41,472 nt of DNA, taken from positions 1 to 41,472 of the forward strand of contig SPQJ01000039.1 in assembly GCA_004570425.1 (NCBI GenBank). The letters run 5' to 3'. This document shows, piece after piece, positions 32,877 through 40,917 of this stretch. The notes beneath the pieces are model-generated. The model saw only the letters and a list, made by a program, of their open reading frames with translations, was not told the DNA's origin and ran no database searches. Numbering within the stretch: the stretch's first letter is position 1; the number at the start of each line of letters is the position of its first letter. A program made the position numbers and the translations under genes. Origin of the DNA: Bacillus sp. AZ43 (GTDB taxonomy: Bacteria; Actinomycetota; Actinomycetes; Mycobacteriales; Geodermatophilaceae).

Positions 32877-34097
32877 ATGCCCGAAGCCGTCATCGTCGCG
32901 ACCGCCCGCTCCCCCATCGGCCGCGCCTTCAAGGGGTCGCTCAAGGACCTCCGTCCCGACGACCTCGCCGCCACCATCGTGCGCGCGGCGCTCGACAAGG
33001 TGCCCGCCCTCGACCCGCGGGACATCGACGACCTGATGCTCGGCTGCGGCCTGCCCGGCGGCGAGCAGGGCCACAACATGGGCCGCGTCGTCGCGACCCT
33101 GCTGGGCATGGACCACCTGCCCGGGACGACGATCACCCGCTACTGCTCGTCCTCGCTGCAGACCACCCGCATGGCCATGCACGCGATCAAGGCCGGTGAG
33201 GGCGACGTCTTCATCTCCGCCGGTGTCGAGATGGTGTCGCGGTTCGTGAAGGGCAACAGCGACTCGCTGCCCGACACCCAGAACCCGTTCTTCGCCGACG
33301 CCCAGGCCCGCACGGCGAAGACCGCGGAGAGCGGCGCCGACTCGTGGACCGACCCCCGGGAGAACGGCGACGTCCCCGACATCTACATCGCCATGGGCCA
33401 GACCGCCGAGAACCTGGCGCTGCTGAAGAACGTCTCGCGGCAGGAGATGGACGAGTTCGCCGTCCGCAGCCAGAACCTCGCCGAGCAGGCGATCGACAAC
33501 GGCTTCTGGGAGCGCGAGATCACCCCGGTGACCACGCCCGACGGCACCGTCGTCAGCAAGGACGACGGCCCGCGCGCCGGCACCACCCTCGAGGCGCTCT
33601 CCCAGCTCAAGCCGGTCTTCCGCCCCGACGGCCGGGCGACCGCCGGCAACGCCTGCCCGCTCAACGACGGCGCCGCCGCCGTGGTCGTCATGAGCGACAC
33701 CAAGGCCCGCGAGCTCGGACTCACCCCGCTGGCGCGCATCGTCTCGACCGCGGTCACCGGGCTCTCGCCGGAGATCATGGGCTACGGCCCGGTCGACGCC
33801 TCGAAGCTCGCGCTGCAGCGGGCCGGCATGACGATCGACGACATCGACCTCGTCGAGATCAACGAGGCGTTCGCCGCCCAGGTCATCCCGAGCTACCGCG
33901 ACCTGGACATCGACATCGACAAGCTGAACGTGCACGGTGGCGCCATCGCCGTGGGCCACCCGTTCGGCATGACCGGCGCCCGCATCACCGGGACGCTGAT
34001 CAACGGCCTGCAGACCAAGGACAAGACCTTCGGCCTGGAGACCATGTGCGTCGGCGGCGGCATGGGCATGGCGATGATCATCGAGCGCCTCTCCTGA
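32877..34097 (+). CDS. Acetyl-CoA acyltransferase (thiolase)
   Basis: 406 residues from ATG 32877, preceded by GGAGG. The nucleophilic Cys90 is in TRYCSSSLQT. The others are INEAFAAQ, VHGGAIAVGHPFGMTGAR with the catalytic His, and MCVGGGMGMAMI with the second Cys. It performs thiolytic cleavage of 3-ketoacyl-CoA, or the reverse condensation, in fatty acid degradation. The insert PRENGDVPDIYIAMGQTAENLA is typical of FadA-like thiolases. No partner FadB is adjacent. A TACGTT hexamer at 32813–32818 is a candidate -10. Confidence 0.92.
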   Translation: MPEAVIVATARSPIGRAFKGSLKDLRPDDLAATIVRAALDKVPALDPRDIDDLMLGCGLPGGEQGHNMGRVVATLLGMDHLPGTTITRYCSSSLQTTRMAMHAIKAGEGDVFISAGVEMVSRFVKGNSDSLPDTQNPFFADAQARTAKTAESGADSWTDPRENGDVPDIYIAMGQTAENLALLKNVSRQEMDEFAVRSQNLAEQAIDNGFWEREITPVTTPDGTVVSKDDGPRAGTTLEALSQLKPVFRPDGRATAGNACPLNDGAAAVVVMSDTKARELGLTPLARIVSTAVTGLSPEIMGYGPVDASKLALQRAGMTIDDIDLVEINEAFAAQVIPSYRDLDIDIDKLNVHGGAIAVGHPFGMTGARITGTLINGLQTKDKTFGLETMCVGGGMGMAMIIERLS

Positions 34098-34120
34098 ACC
34101 CCGACCGCCTCGGCGGTGGA

Positions 34121-34164
34121 ACGACGAAGGCCCGGCCCCCTCGCGGGGACCGGGCCTTCGTCGT
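34121..34164. terminator. Bidirectional intrinsic terminator
   Basis: A perfect 15-bp stem, ACGACGAAGGCCCGG and CCGGGCCTTCGTCGT, with an inner CCCC/GGGG extension and a small loop, between the convergent thiolase and Bax inhibitor genes. By its symmetry it can serve both strands. Confidence 0.85.
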
Positions 34165-34170
34165 TGCGGG

Positions 34171-34977
34171 TTACTCGCGGAAGTAGCTGAGCAGCCGCAG
34201 GATCTCCATGTACAGCCAGACGACCGTGACCAGCAGGCCGAAGGCGATGTACCAGGCGAACTTCGCGGGGGCGCCGCGACGGATGGCCTCGTCGGCCATG
34301 TCGAAGTCGAGCAGGAGCATGAAGGCGGCGATGCCGATCATGACCAGGCTGAACACGATCGACAGGGTGCCGCCGCTGCGCAGCCCCAGGCCGTCCTCCA
34401 TGAAGAAGTAGGCCACGAAGTTGGCCAGCGCCAGGACGAGCGCACCGACCATCGCGCCGATGACCCAGCGGGTGAGCTTCGGCGTCACCCGGATGGCACC
34501 GGTCTTGTAGACCACGAGCATGCCGGCGAAGACACCGAAGGTGCCGATCAGCGCCTGCATGACGATGCCGGGGTAGATCATGTTGAACGCTTCGCTGATC
34601 GCACCCAGCGCGACGCCGTAGAGGGCGCCGTACGCAAGGGTCGCGACCGGGTTGGCGATCTGCTTGAACGCGATCACGAGGCCGAGGACGAACGCCACCA
34701 GCACGGCCGGGAGCGCGAAGCCCCAGGCGGCGTCACCCGGGAGCGCCCAGGTGGCCGCCGCCGTCAGGACGGTGACCAGGAACGTGATGCCCGTCTTGCT
34801 GACGACGTCGTCCATCGTCAGGTAGCGCGTGGTGGTCGCCGCGTACGGCGACGGTGCGGCGTAGGGGTCCTGCTGGGCCGGGGCGCCGTACTGCGGCTGG
34901 GGGGCACCCCAACCGGCGTACTGCTGGCCGTTTCCGGCGGCGCCGAGGCGGCTGAACGCCGGGTTGCTGCTGGGCAT
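34171..34977 (-). CDS. Bax inhibitor-1/YccA family membrane protein
   Basis: 268 residues. ATG 34977 is chosen because the AGGGAG motif lies 7 nt before it; an in-frame ATG at 34983 has almost no spacing. A Gln/Pro/Tyr-rich N-terminus (about 50 residues) precedes seven transmembrane segments. Family features are the SEAFNMIYPGIVMQALIGTF loop and the C-terminal DFDMADEAIRRGAP acidic segment, with LLRLLSYFRE-like ending. The homologues are pH-sensitive Ca2+ leak channels; the bacterial role is unclear. Confidence 0.9.
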   Translation of the reverse strand: MPSSNPAFSRLGAAGNGQQYAGWGAPQPQYGAPAQQDPYAAPSPYAATTTRYLTMDDVVSKTGITFLVTVLTAAATWALPGDAAWGFALPAVLVAFVLGLVIAFKQIANPVATLAYGALYGVALGAISEAFNMIYPGIVMQALIGTFGVFAGMLVVYKTGAIRVTPKLTRWVIGAMVGALVLALANFVAYFFMEDGLGLRSGGTLSIVFSLVMIGIAAFMLLLDFDMADEAIRRGAPAKFAWYIAFGLLVTVVWLYMEILRLLSYFRE

Positions 34978-35115
34978 CGTCATCTCCCTGAGGTGACTGG
35001 TCGGACCGTGGAGCCCACGGTGCTGCACTCCACTCGGTCAGGTCAACGCCCGGACACCCAGGATGGTTCCGGCGTGTCGCGTTTCCCCCGTCCGGGTCCC
35101 TTGACAGGCCATCTT

Positions 35116-35152
35116 CGGTAAGAGGACGCTTACCGTTCATGGACGCTTACCG
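35116..35152 (+). promoter_or_regulatory. Operator of the ArsR-type regulator
   Basis: A perfect 7-bp inverted repeat CGGTAAG–6 nt–CTTACCG (35116–35135) directly upstream of the ATG, plus a third half-site CTTACCG at 35146–35152 inside the first codons. The 12-mer GGACGCTTACCG occurs twice, 17 nt apart. TTGACA at 35101–35106 is a likely -35 box. This arrangement suggests autorepression by the downstream protein. Confidence 0.65.
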
Positions 35153-35462
35153 AGGTGGCGACGGATGGGCCGCCCTGGGTGATCCCACCCGGCGGGCGAT
35201 CGTCGCCTGCCTGGCCGAGCGGCCCCGTGCGGTCGGCGAGCTGGCGGCGGAGCTGCCGGTCAGCCGTCCCGCGGTGTCGCAGGCCCTCAAGGTCCTCAAG
35301 GACGCCGGCCTGGTGACCGAGCGGGCCGCGGGGACCCGGCGGATCTACCGGCTCGAGCCCGCCGCGGTCGCCGCGCTGCGGGACCAGCTCGACACCTTCT
35401 GGAGCCGCGCCCTGTCCGGCTACGGGGATGCCATCGCACACGAGGACGAGGAGAGGTCATGA
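35139..35462 (+). CDS. ArsR-family winged-helix repressor
   Basis: 107 residues. WAALGDPTRRAIVACLAERP begins the winged-helix, AELPVSRPAVSQALKVLKDAG is the recognition helix region and TRRIYRLEP is the wing. No metal-binding Cys motif (ELCVCDL type) is present, so it does not sense metals in the classical way. The group paired with AHSA1/SRPBCC proteins is common in Actinobacteria. The gene overlaps the AHSA1 gene by 4 nt (ATGA). It probably represses both genes through the CGGTAAG palindrome. Confidence 0.92.
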   Translation: MDAYRGGDGWAALGDPTRRAIVACLAERPRAVGELAAELPVSRPAVSQALKVLKDAGLVTERAAGTRRIYRLEPAAVAALRDQLDTFWSRALSGYGDAIAHEDEERS

Positions 35463-35941
35463 CCGAGCACACGACTCCGGTGGTCCGGAAGCAGATCGTG
35501 GTCCCGGCGCCGGTGGAGAAGGCGTTCGCCGTCTTCACCGAACGGTTCGGCGACTTCAAGCCGCGCGAGCACAACCTGCTGGCGGTGCCGATCGCCGAGA
35601 CGGTCTTCGAGGCCCGCGCCGGCGGCACCATCTACGACCGGGGCACGGACGGCAGCGAGTGCCGCTGGGCGCGGGTGCTGGCCTACGAGCCGCCGCACCG
35701 CGTCGTCTTCAGCTGGGACATCGGCCCGACGTGGCAGCTGGAGACCGATCCGGCCAACGCCAGCGAGGTGGAGGTGCGGTTCGTCGCCGAGTCGCCGGAG
35801 CGCACCCGGCTCGAGCTCGAGCACCGCCACCTGGACCGGCACGGGCCGGGGTGGGAGTCGGTCCGCGACGGGGTCGGGCACGACGCGGGCTGGCCGCTCT
35901 ACCTGGAGCGCTACGCCGCCCTCCTCGGCGACGCGGGCTGA
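35459..35941 (+). CDS. AHSA1/SRPBCC family protein
   Basis: 160 residues, coupled to the ArsR gene (ATGA). It has a START/Bet v1-like helix-grip fold: VRKQIVVPAPVEKAFAVFTE at the N-terminus, GGTIYDRGTDGSECRWARVL and RVVFSWDIGPTW in the β-sheet, and the C-terminal helix GWPLYLERYAALL. The fold binds hydrophobic ligands. Here it may bind or remove the molecule that induces the regulator. The actual ligand is unknown. Confidence 0.9.
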   Translation: MTEHTTPVVRKQIVVPAPVEKAFAVFTERFGDFKPREHNLLAVPIAETVFEARAGGTIYDRGTDGSECRWARVLAYEPPHRVVFSWDIGPTWQLETDPANASEVEVRFVAESPERTRLELEHRHLDRHGPGWESVRDGVGHDAGWPLYLERYAALLGDAG

Positions 35942-35944
35942 CGG

Positions 35945-36241
35945 TCACGGTCGCGGGTTCGTCCGCGTCCAGCCGCGCTCGTCGCGGCGCGCGCCCTGCG
36001 CCGCGCGGCAGCGGCGGCACACCGCCTGCACCTCCTCGGCGTGCCGGCCGGACTCCGGCTGGACGTCGGCCCAGGAGACGTGCGGGAAGCGGGCCAGCCG
36101 CGACCGGCTCAGCGCCAGCCCGCACGCGGTCTCGTTGCGGCCGCGTTCCCACGCGTGCACCTCGCCGGCGGGATAGCGGATGCCGTCGTCGGGGTCGGTC
36201 CAGGTGCCGGTGGCCGCCACCGCCGCGTTGCGCATGCCCAT
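35945..36241 (-). CDS. Hypothetical protein with Cys/His motif
   Basis: 98 residues. It contains HAWERGRNETACGLAL and AVCRRCRAAQ: a His…Cys and CxxC arrangement that could bind zinc. This layout is seen in small conserved actinobacterial proteins of unknown function. It is convergent with the AHSA1 gene and lies just downstream of the tRNA gene on the same strand. Confidence 0.7.
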   Translation of the reverse strand: MGMRNAAVAATGTWTDPDDGIRYPAGEVHAWERGRNETACGLALSRSRLARFPHVSWADVQPESGRHAEEVQAVCRRCRAAQGARRDERGWTRTNPRP

Positions 36242-36258
36242 GGGGACCCCCTACCCAG

Positions 36259-36332
36259 TGCCCCCGGTCGGGATCGAACCGACACTCGGACCCTTTTAAG
36301 GGGCCTGCCTCTGCCGATTGGGCTACGGGGGC
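36259..36332 (-). tRNA. tRNA with UAA anticodon, short variable loop
   Basis: 74 nt forming a full cloverleaf on the minus strand: acceptor GCCCCCG/CGGGGGC with discriminator A, D stem GCC/GGC, anticodon stem GGCCC/GGGTC with loop CTTAAAA, a 5-nt variable loop CGAGT, and T arm GTCGG-TTCGATC-CCGAC. The anticodon at 36298–36296 reads UAA, which would decode UUA (Leu). Bacterial leucine tRNAs normally have a long variable arm, and this one does not. CCA is not encoded. Orientation is fixed by the T loop. Amino acid identity is therefore uncertain. Confidence 0.85.
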
Positions 36333-36378
36333 GCCCTGGGAACGCTAGCGGGGCGCGGGCGCCGGCGACGGCTCCCCG

Positions 36379-36384
36379 TACGGT
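36379..36384 (+). promoter_or_regulatory. -10 element of the α/β hydrolase gene (leaderless)
   Basis: TACGGT, 7 nt before GTG 36392. Identical hexamer and spacing to the DUF2252 promoter. Confidence 0.5.
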
Positions 36385-36391
36385 GACCGGC

Positions 36392-37309
36392 GTGACGCCC
36401 CGACCCCAGGTCCCCGTCCGCATCATGCGCGCCGGTGTGCGCGGGCTCGTGCGGCCGGTGCTCGGCCCCCGCACGCCGGTGGCCCTCCAGCGCCGGTGGC
36501 TGGCCGCCGTCACCCGGCCCACGCCGCTCGCCGAGGGCGTGACCGTCCGGTCGGGCCGGCTGGGCCGGCGACCGACCGAGATCGCGACGCCGGACGGCGA
36601 ACCCCGCGGCACCGTGCTCTACCTGCACGGCGGCGGGTTCACCACGGGCTCGCCGGCCACGCACCGGGCACTGGCGACCCACCTGGCGGCGGCGAGCGGC
36701 GCCACGGTCCACGTCCTCGACTACCGGCTCGCCCCCGAGCACCCGTTCCCGGCGGCGGTCGACGACGTCCTCGCCGCGCACCGCGAGCTGCTCGACCGGG
36801 GTGCCACGCCGGCCGGGACGGCGATCGCCGGCGACTCGGCGGGCGGCTGGCTGGCGCTCACCGCCGCTCTCCGGATCCGCGATGCGGGCGACCCGACGCC
36901 GGCGGCGCTCGGCCTCATCTCCCCCTGGCTCGACCTGCGGGGCGAGGCCCGGCCGGCCGACCGGACCGACGCGATGCTGCGGCCGTCCTGGCTGCGCCGG
37001 TGCGCGCGCGACTTCGCCGGGGACCGCGACCCCGGCGCGCCGGAGCTCGCGCCGCTCGAGGCCGACCTGACCGGGCTGCCGCCGATCGCCGTGCACGTCG
37101 GCAGCGAGGAGATCCTGCTGGAGGACGCGGTCCGGCTGGCCCACCGGGCGCGCGCGGCGGGGGTGCCGGTCGACCTCCGTCGGCTGGACGGCCTGTGGCA
37201 CGTCGCGCACGCCTCGGCCGGCCTGGTCACCGCCTCGACCGCCGCGGTGAACGCGCTGGGGACGGCGCTGGCCGGGCACCTGCGGACCGCGGGCGAGCGC
37301 ACCGCCTGA
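36392..37309 (+). CDS. α/β hydrolase (hormone-sensitive lipase family)
   Basis: 305 residues from GTG 36392. The oxyanion motif LYLHGGGFTTGS (HGGG at about 79–82) and the nucleophile elbow GDSAGG (Ser149) define the HSL/family IV esterases. PPIAVHVGSEEILLEDA supplies the catalytic acid and LWHVAH the catalytic His. It is related to the mycobacterial LipH/NlhH-type short-chain esterases. No signal peptide. It ends 1 nt before the convergent NDH-2 stop. Confidence 0.9.
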   Translation: MTPRPQVPVRIMRAGVRGLVRPVLGPRTPVALQRRWLAAVTRPTPLAEGVTVRSGRLGRRPTEIATPDGEPRGTVLYLHGGGFTTGSPATHRALATHLAAASGATVHVLDYRLAPEHPFPAAVDDVLAAHRELLDRGATPAGTAIAGDSAGGWLALTAALRIRDAGDPTPAALGLISPWLDLRGEARPADRTDAMLRPSWLRRCARDFAGDRDPGAPELAPLEADLTGLPPIAVHVGSEEILLEDAVRLAHRARAAGVPVDLRRLDGLWHVAHASAGLVTASTAAVNALGTALAGHLRTAGERTA

Positions 37310-37310
37310 G

Positions 37311-38717
37311 TCAGCCGGCCTGGGCCCGCTCGTCGGCGGTCTCGGGGTGGTCCGGCCGCGGCGGCGGGAGCTGCCCGGTGCGCCCGGTGTTCGCGGCGAA
37401 CACGAACTCCCGTCGCGGGTCCTGCAGCTGGCCCAGCGAGACGACCTCCCGCCGGAACAGCGAGGCCAGCGTCCAGTCGGCGACCACGCGCGCCTTGCGG
37501 TTGAACGTGGGCACCCGGCTGACGTGGTAGCTGCGGTGCATGAACCAGGCCGGCCAGCCCTTGAGCTTCACGCCGTACACCTGCGCCACGCCCTTGTGCA
37601 GGCCGAGGCTGGCCACCGAGCCCGCGTACTTGTGCCGGTAGGGCACCGGCGGCTGCCCGGCGAGCACCGCGACGACGTTGTCGGCCAGGCGCCGGGCCTG
37701 GCGGACGGCGTGCTGCGCGTTGGGCGCGGTCGTGGCCCCCGGCTCGTCCTTGGTGACGTCGGGGACGGCGGCCAGGTCGCCGGCGGCCCAGGCGTCGTCG
37801 AGGCCCCGCACCTGCAGCGTCGCCTCGCACTCCACCCGACCCCGGGAGTCCAGGGGCAGATCGGTCTCGGCCAGCATCGGGTTGGGCTTGGTGCCGGCGG
37901 TCCAGACGAGGGTGTCGCTGTCGAACTCGTCGCCGTCGCTGAGCCGGACGTGGCAGTCCTCGACCGATTCCAGCCGGGTGTTGAGCCGCACGTCCATGCC
38001 CCGGGCGGTCAGCTGCCGCACGGTCCAGGCGGCCATGTCGAGGTCGACCTCGGGCAGGATCCGCCCGGTCGCCTCCACCAGCACCCAGCGCATGTCCGAG
38101 GGCGACAGCCGCGGGTAGTAGTGCTCGATGGCGTACCGCGCCATGTCCTCCAGCTCGGCGAACGCCTCCACGCCCGCGTAACCGCCGCCCACGAACGTGA
38201 AGGTCAGCGCCCGGGAGCGGACGGCGGGGTCGTCGGTGGAGCTCGCCGCGTCGAGCCGGCCCAGCACGTGGTTGCGCAGGTAGATGGCCTCGCCGACGTT
38301 CTTGAACCCGATGCCGTGCTCGGCCAGCCCGGGGATGGGCAGCGTCCGCGCGACCGAGCCGGCGGCCATCACGAGGATGTCGTAGGAGAGCGTGAACGGC
38401 GTCCCCTCGGGCGGGGCCACGTGCGCCCGCCGCTCCGCGTGGCTCAGCCCGGTGACCGCGCCGGTGATCACCCGGCAATGCCGCAGGACCCGCCGCAGCG
38501 GCACGACGACGTGCCGGGGCTCGACCGAGCCGGCGGCCGCCTCGGGCAGGAACGGCTGGTAGGTCATGTGCGGTTGCGGGTCGACCACCACGATCTCGGC
38601 GCGACCGCGGGAGAGCTTCTTCTGCAGCCGCAGTGCGGTGTAGAGACCCACGTAGCCCCCGCCGACGACGAGGATCACCGGGCGGTGCGACAGGTCGCGG
38701 GCGATCGCCTCAGCCAT
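37311..38717 (-). CDS. ndh: Type II NADH dehydrogenase-like FAD oxidoreductase
   Basis: 468 residues from ATG 38717, overlapping the preceding uracil-DNA glycosylase gene by 8 nt. The FAD fold VILVVGGGYVGLYTALRLQ and the NADH fold FTFVGGGYAGVEAFAEL (about 175) are both intact, with DTLVWTAGTKPNP and DAWAAGDLAAVPD marking the FAD-binding C-terminal part. The end HRSYHVSRVPTFNRKARVVADW is the amphipathic membrane-binding region of NDH-2. It transfers electrons from NADH to menaquinone without proton pumping. Some relatives have other acceptors. Confidence 0.88.
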   Translation of the reverse strand: MAEAIARDLSHRPVILVVGGGYVGLYTALRLQKKLSRGRAEIVVVDPQPHMTYQPFLPEAAAGSVEPRHVVVPLRRVLRHCRVITGAVTGLSHAERRAHVAPPEGTPFTLSYDILVMAAGSVARTLPIPGLAEHGIGFKNVGEAIYLRNHVLGRLDAASSTDDPAVRSRALTFTFVGGGYAGVEAFAELEDMARYAIEHYYPRLSPSDMRWVLVEATGRILPEVDLDMAAWTVRQLTARGMDVRLNTRLESVEDCHVRLSDGDEFDSDTLVWTAGTKPNPMLAETDLPLDSRGRVECEATLQVRGLDDAWAAGDLAAVPDVTKDEPGATTAPNAQHAVRQARRLADNVVAVLAGQPPVPYRHKYAGSVASLGLHKGVAQVYGVKLKGWPAWFMHRSYHVSRVPTFNRKARVVADWTLASLFRREVVSLGQLQDPRREFVFAANTGRTGQLPPPRPDHPETADERAQAG

Positions 38718-39486
38718 GCCCCGAGCGTAGGCCCGCGAGCTCGGTGGCGCGGCCCAGCACGGCGTCGAGCATCGGCTCGGTGAGCCGGCCGGTGAAGGTG
38801 TTCTGCTGGCTGACGTGGTAGCTGCCCAGCAGCGTGAGCGGACCGCGCGCCCCCTCCAGGGTCACCTCCACGCCGTGCCCGAAGGCAGGCCGCGGCCGCG
38901 GCAGCCGGTACCCCGCGGCGGCCAGCACCGGCCACAGCGCCGTCCAGCCGAAGCCACCGAGGACGACGATCACGCGGAGGTCGCCCAGGAGGTCGAGCTC
39001 ACGGGCCAGCCACGGGTTGCAGGTGTCGCGCTCCTGCGGGGTGGGGGCGTTGTCCGGGGGCGCGCAGCGCACCGCCGCGGCCACCCGGACGCCGGTCAGC
39101 TCGAGCCCGTCACCGATGTGCGTGGACGTCGGCTGGTTGGCCAGCCCCGCGCGCCAGAGGGCGGCGAAGATCCAGTCGCCGCTGCGGTCGCCGGTGAAGA
39201 CCCGGCCGGTGCGGTTCCCGCCGTGGGCGGCGGGTGCCAGGCCGACGACGGCGATCCGCGCGTCGGCGGGGCCCAGGCCCGGCACCGGCCGGCCCCAGTA
39301 GTCCTGGTCGCGGAACGACGCCCGCTTGACGCGGGCGACCTCCTCGCGCCAGGCCACCAGGCGGGGGCAGGCGTAGCAGCCGGAGATGCGGGCGTCGAGG
39401 ACGGCGAGGTCGCGGGCCCCGCGCGCCGAGCGCACCACACCCGCGGGGGTCCTGGTCACCGGGAAACCCCCGGCGTCGAGCGCCAT
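38710..39486 (-). CDS. Type 5 uracil-DNA glycosylase (UdgB)
   Basis: 258 residues. Four Cys residues for an iron–sulfur cluster: Cys37 and Cys40 in GCYACPRL, and two more in VRCAPPDN and RDTCNPW. The active-site motif VVGLAPAAHGGNRTGRVFTG at about 80–99 is diagnostic of family 5, lacking the Asp/Asn of family 1. GSYHVSQQNTFTGRLT is the second motif. It removes uracil and hypoxanthine from DNA, important in GC-rich genomes with frequent cytosine deamination. Confidence 0.93.
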   Translation of the reverse strand: MALDAGGFPVTRTPAGVVRSARGARDLAVLDARISGCYACPRLVAWREEVARVKRASFRDQDYWGRPVPGLGPADARIAVVGLAPAAHGGNRTGRVFTGDRSGDWIFAALWRAGLANQPTSTHIGDGLELTGVRVAAAVRCAPPDNAPTPQERDTCNPWLARELDLLGDLRVIVVLGGFGWTALWPVLAAAGYRLPRPRPAFGHGVEVTLEGARGPLTLLGSYHVSQQNTFTGRLTEPMLDAVLGRATELAGLRSGHG

Positions 39487-39490
39487 CGCG

Positions 39491-40414
39491 TCAGCGGGCG
39501 AGGCGCAGGGCGATGCCGTCGAGGATGTCGTGCTCGCTCACGACGACCTCCGGCAGGCCGAACTCGTCCATCAGGACGCGCAGGACCAGCGCCCCGGCCC
39601 CGATGACGTCGACCCGGCCGGGGTGCATGACCGGCATCGCGGCGCGGCGCTCGCGGGTGGCGGCCAGCAGGTCGGCGGTCACCGCGCGGACGTCGTCGAC
39701 GGCGATGCGCGAGCCGTGGATGGCGACGGGGTCGTACCCGGGGAGCCCGAGGGCGATGGCGGCGACCGTCGTCACCGACCCGGCCACGCCCACCAGCGTG
39801 GCGGTCTCCCCCACCGGCACCTCGGCGGTGACGAGCGCCAGCGCGGCCCGGATGTCGTCCTCGGTCCGGCGGATCTGCTCGGCGGTCGGCGGATCGCCGT
39901 GCAGGTGCCGCTCGGTGAGCCGCACGCAGCCGATGTCGACCGACCGGGCGGCACGCACGCCGGCGCCGTCGCCCAGCACGAACTCGGTCGAGCCCCCGCC
40001 GATGTCGACCACGAGGTACGGCGGGCGCGCGGCCGCGTCCAGGGACGCGGTCGCGCCGAGGAAGGAGAGCTCGGCCTCCTCCCGCCCGGTGATGACGTCG
40101 GGCAGCCGGCCGAGGGTCGTTGACACCATCTGCTCGAAGTCGGCGCGGTTGGCGGCGTCCCGGCTGGCGCTGGTCGCCGCCATGCGCACGTCGGTGGCGC
40201 CGAGCTCGCGGATCTCGGCCGCGTAGCCGGCCAGCGCCAGCCGGGTCCGCTCGATCGCCTCGGGGGCGAGCCGGCCGGTGGCGTCCACGCCCTGGCCGAG
40301 CCGGACGACCTCCATGCGCCGCACGAGGTCGGTGTGCGGCCCCTCGGCGGGGACGTCGGCGACCAGCAGCCGGATGGAGTTGGTGCCGCAGTCGATGGCC
40401 GCGACGCGGCTCAC
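39491..40414 (-). CDS. ppx: Exopolyphosphatase / GppA phosphatase family protein
   Basis: 307 residues from GTG 40414, overlapping the DUF501 stop (GTGA). It has the ASKHA fold: VAAIDCGTNSIRLLVAD is phosphate loop 1 and VVDIGGGSTEFVLG is loop 2, with EEAELSFLGA between them and GVAGSVTTVAAIAL later. It hydrolyses polyphosphate or pppGpp. Length matches the short actinobacterial Ppx1 forms (Rv1026/Rv0496 type), lacking the C-terminal HD-like domain. Order ftsB–DUF501–ppx is conserved in mycobacteria (Rv1024–Rv1026). Confidence 0.92.
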   Translation of the reverse strand: MSRVAAIDCGTNSIRLLVADVPAEGPHTDLVRRMEVVRLGQGVDATGRLAPEAIERTRLALAGYAAEIRELGATDVRMAATSASRDAANRADFEQMVSTTLGRLPDVITGREEAELSFLGATASLDAAARPPYLVVDIGGGSTEFVLGDGAGVRAARSVDIGCVRLTERHLHGDPPTAEQIRRTEDDIRAALALVTAEVPVGETATLVGVAGSVTTVAAIALGLPGYDPVAIHGSRIAVDDVRAVTADLLAATRERRAAMPVMHPGRVDVIGAGALVLRVLMDEFGLPEVVVSEHDILDGIALRLAR

Positions 40415-40917
40415 GCGTCGTCCTCGCCGGCGGGCCGGGCGCAGGGGCCGGCGGCCCACCACTCCCCCATCTCCTCGACGGCGCGGTCGCCGATCGGGTT
40501 CACCCCGGGGCCGGCGGCCAGCGCGTGGCCGGCCAGGGCGTGCAGGCACTTGACCCGGTCGGGCATGCCACCGGCGGTCATCCGGGTGGGCAGCACGTCA
40601 CGGGCGTCGCGGGTCGCGAGGTAGGCCTCGTGCGCCCGCTGGTACCCGGCGGCCAGCTCGGGGTCGGTGGCCAGCTCCTCCTGCCACTCGCGCATCCGGC
40701 CGGCCGACTCCAGCCGGCTGGCGGCAGCCGTGGCCCGTGGGCACGTCAGGTAGTAGAGCGTGGGGAACGGGGTCCCGTCCTCCAGCCGCGGGGAGGTCTC
40801 CACGACGTCGGGCTGGCCGCAGGGGCAGCGGTGGGCGACGGCGACCAGCGCGCGCGGCGGCCGGCCGAGCTGGCGGGCGATGGTCTCCCGCTCCTCGGGC
40901 GTGACCGGCTCGCTCAC
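40411..40917 (-). CDS. DUF501 family protein
   Basis: 168 residues from GTG 40917, overlapping the ftsB stop (GTGA). Conserved DUF501 sequences are LGRPPRALVAVAHRCPCGQPDVVETSPRL, FPTLYYLTCP and GGMPDRVKCLHALAGHALA with NPIGD. Several Cys/His residues suggest metal binding. Function unknown; always next to ftsB and ppx in Actinobacteria. Confidence 0.92.
   Translation of the reverse strand: MSEPVTPEERETIARQLGRPPRALVAVAHRCPCGQPDVVETSPRLEDGTPFPTLYYLTCPRATAAASRLESAGRMREWQEELATDPELAAGYQRAHEAYLATRDARDVLPTRMTAGGMPDRVKCLHALAGHALAAGPGVNPIGDRAVEEMGEWWAAGPCARPAGEDDA

Noticed and set aside
36259-36332. Plus-strand reading of the tRNA as Lys (loop TTTTAA)
   Set aside because: The T loop TTCGATC and D loop fold properly only on the minus strand, so the anticodon is UAA.
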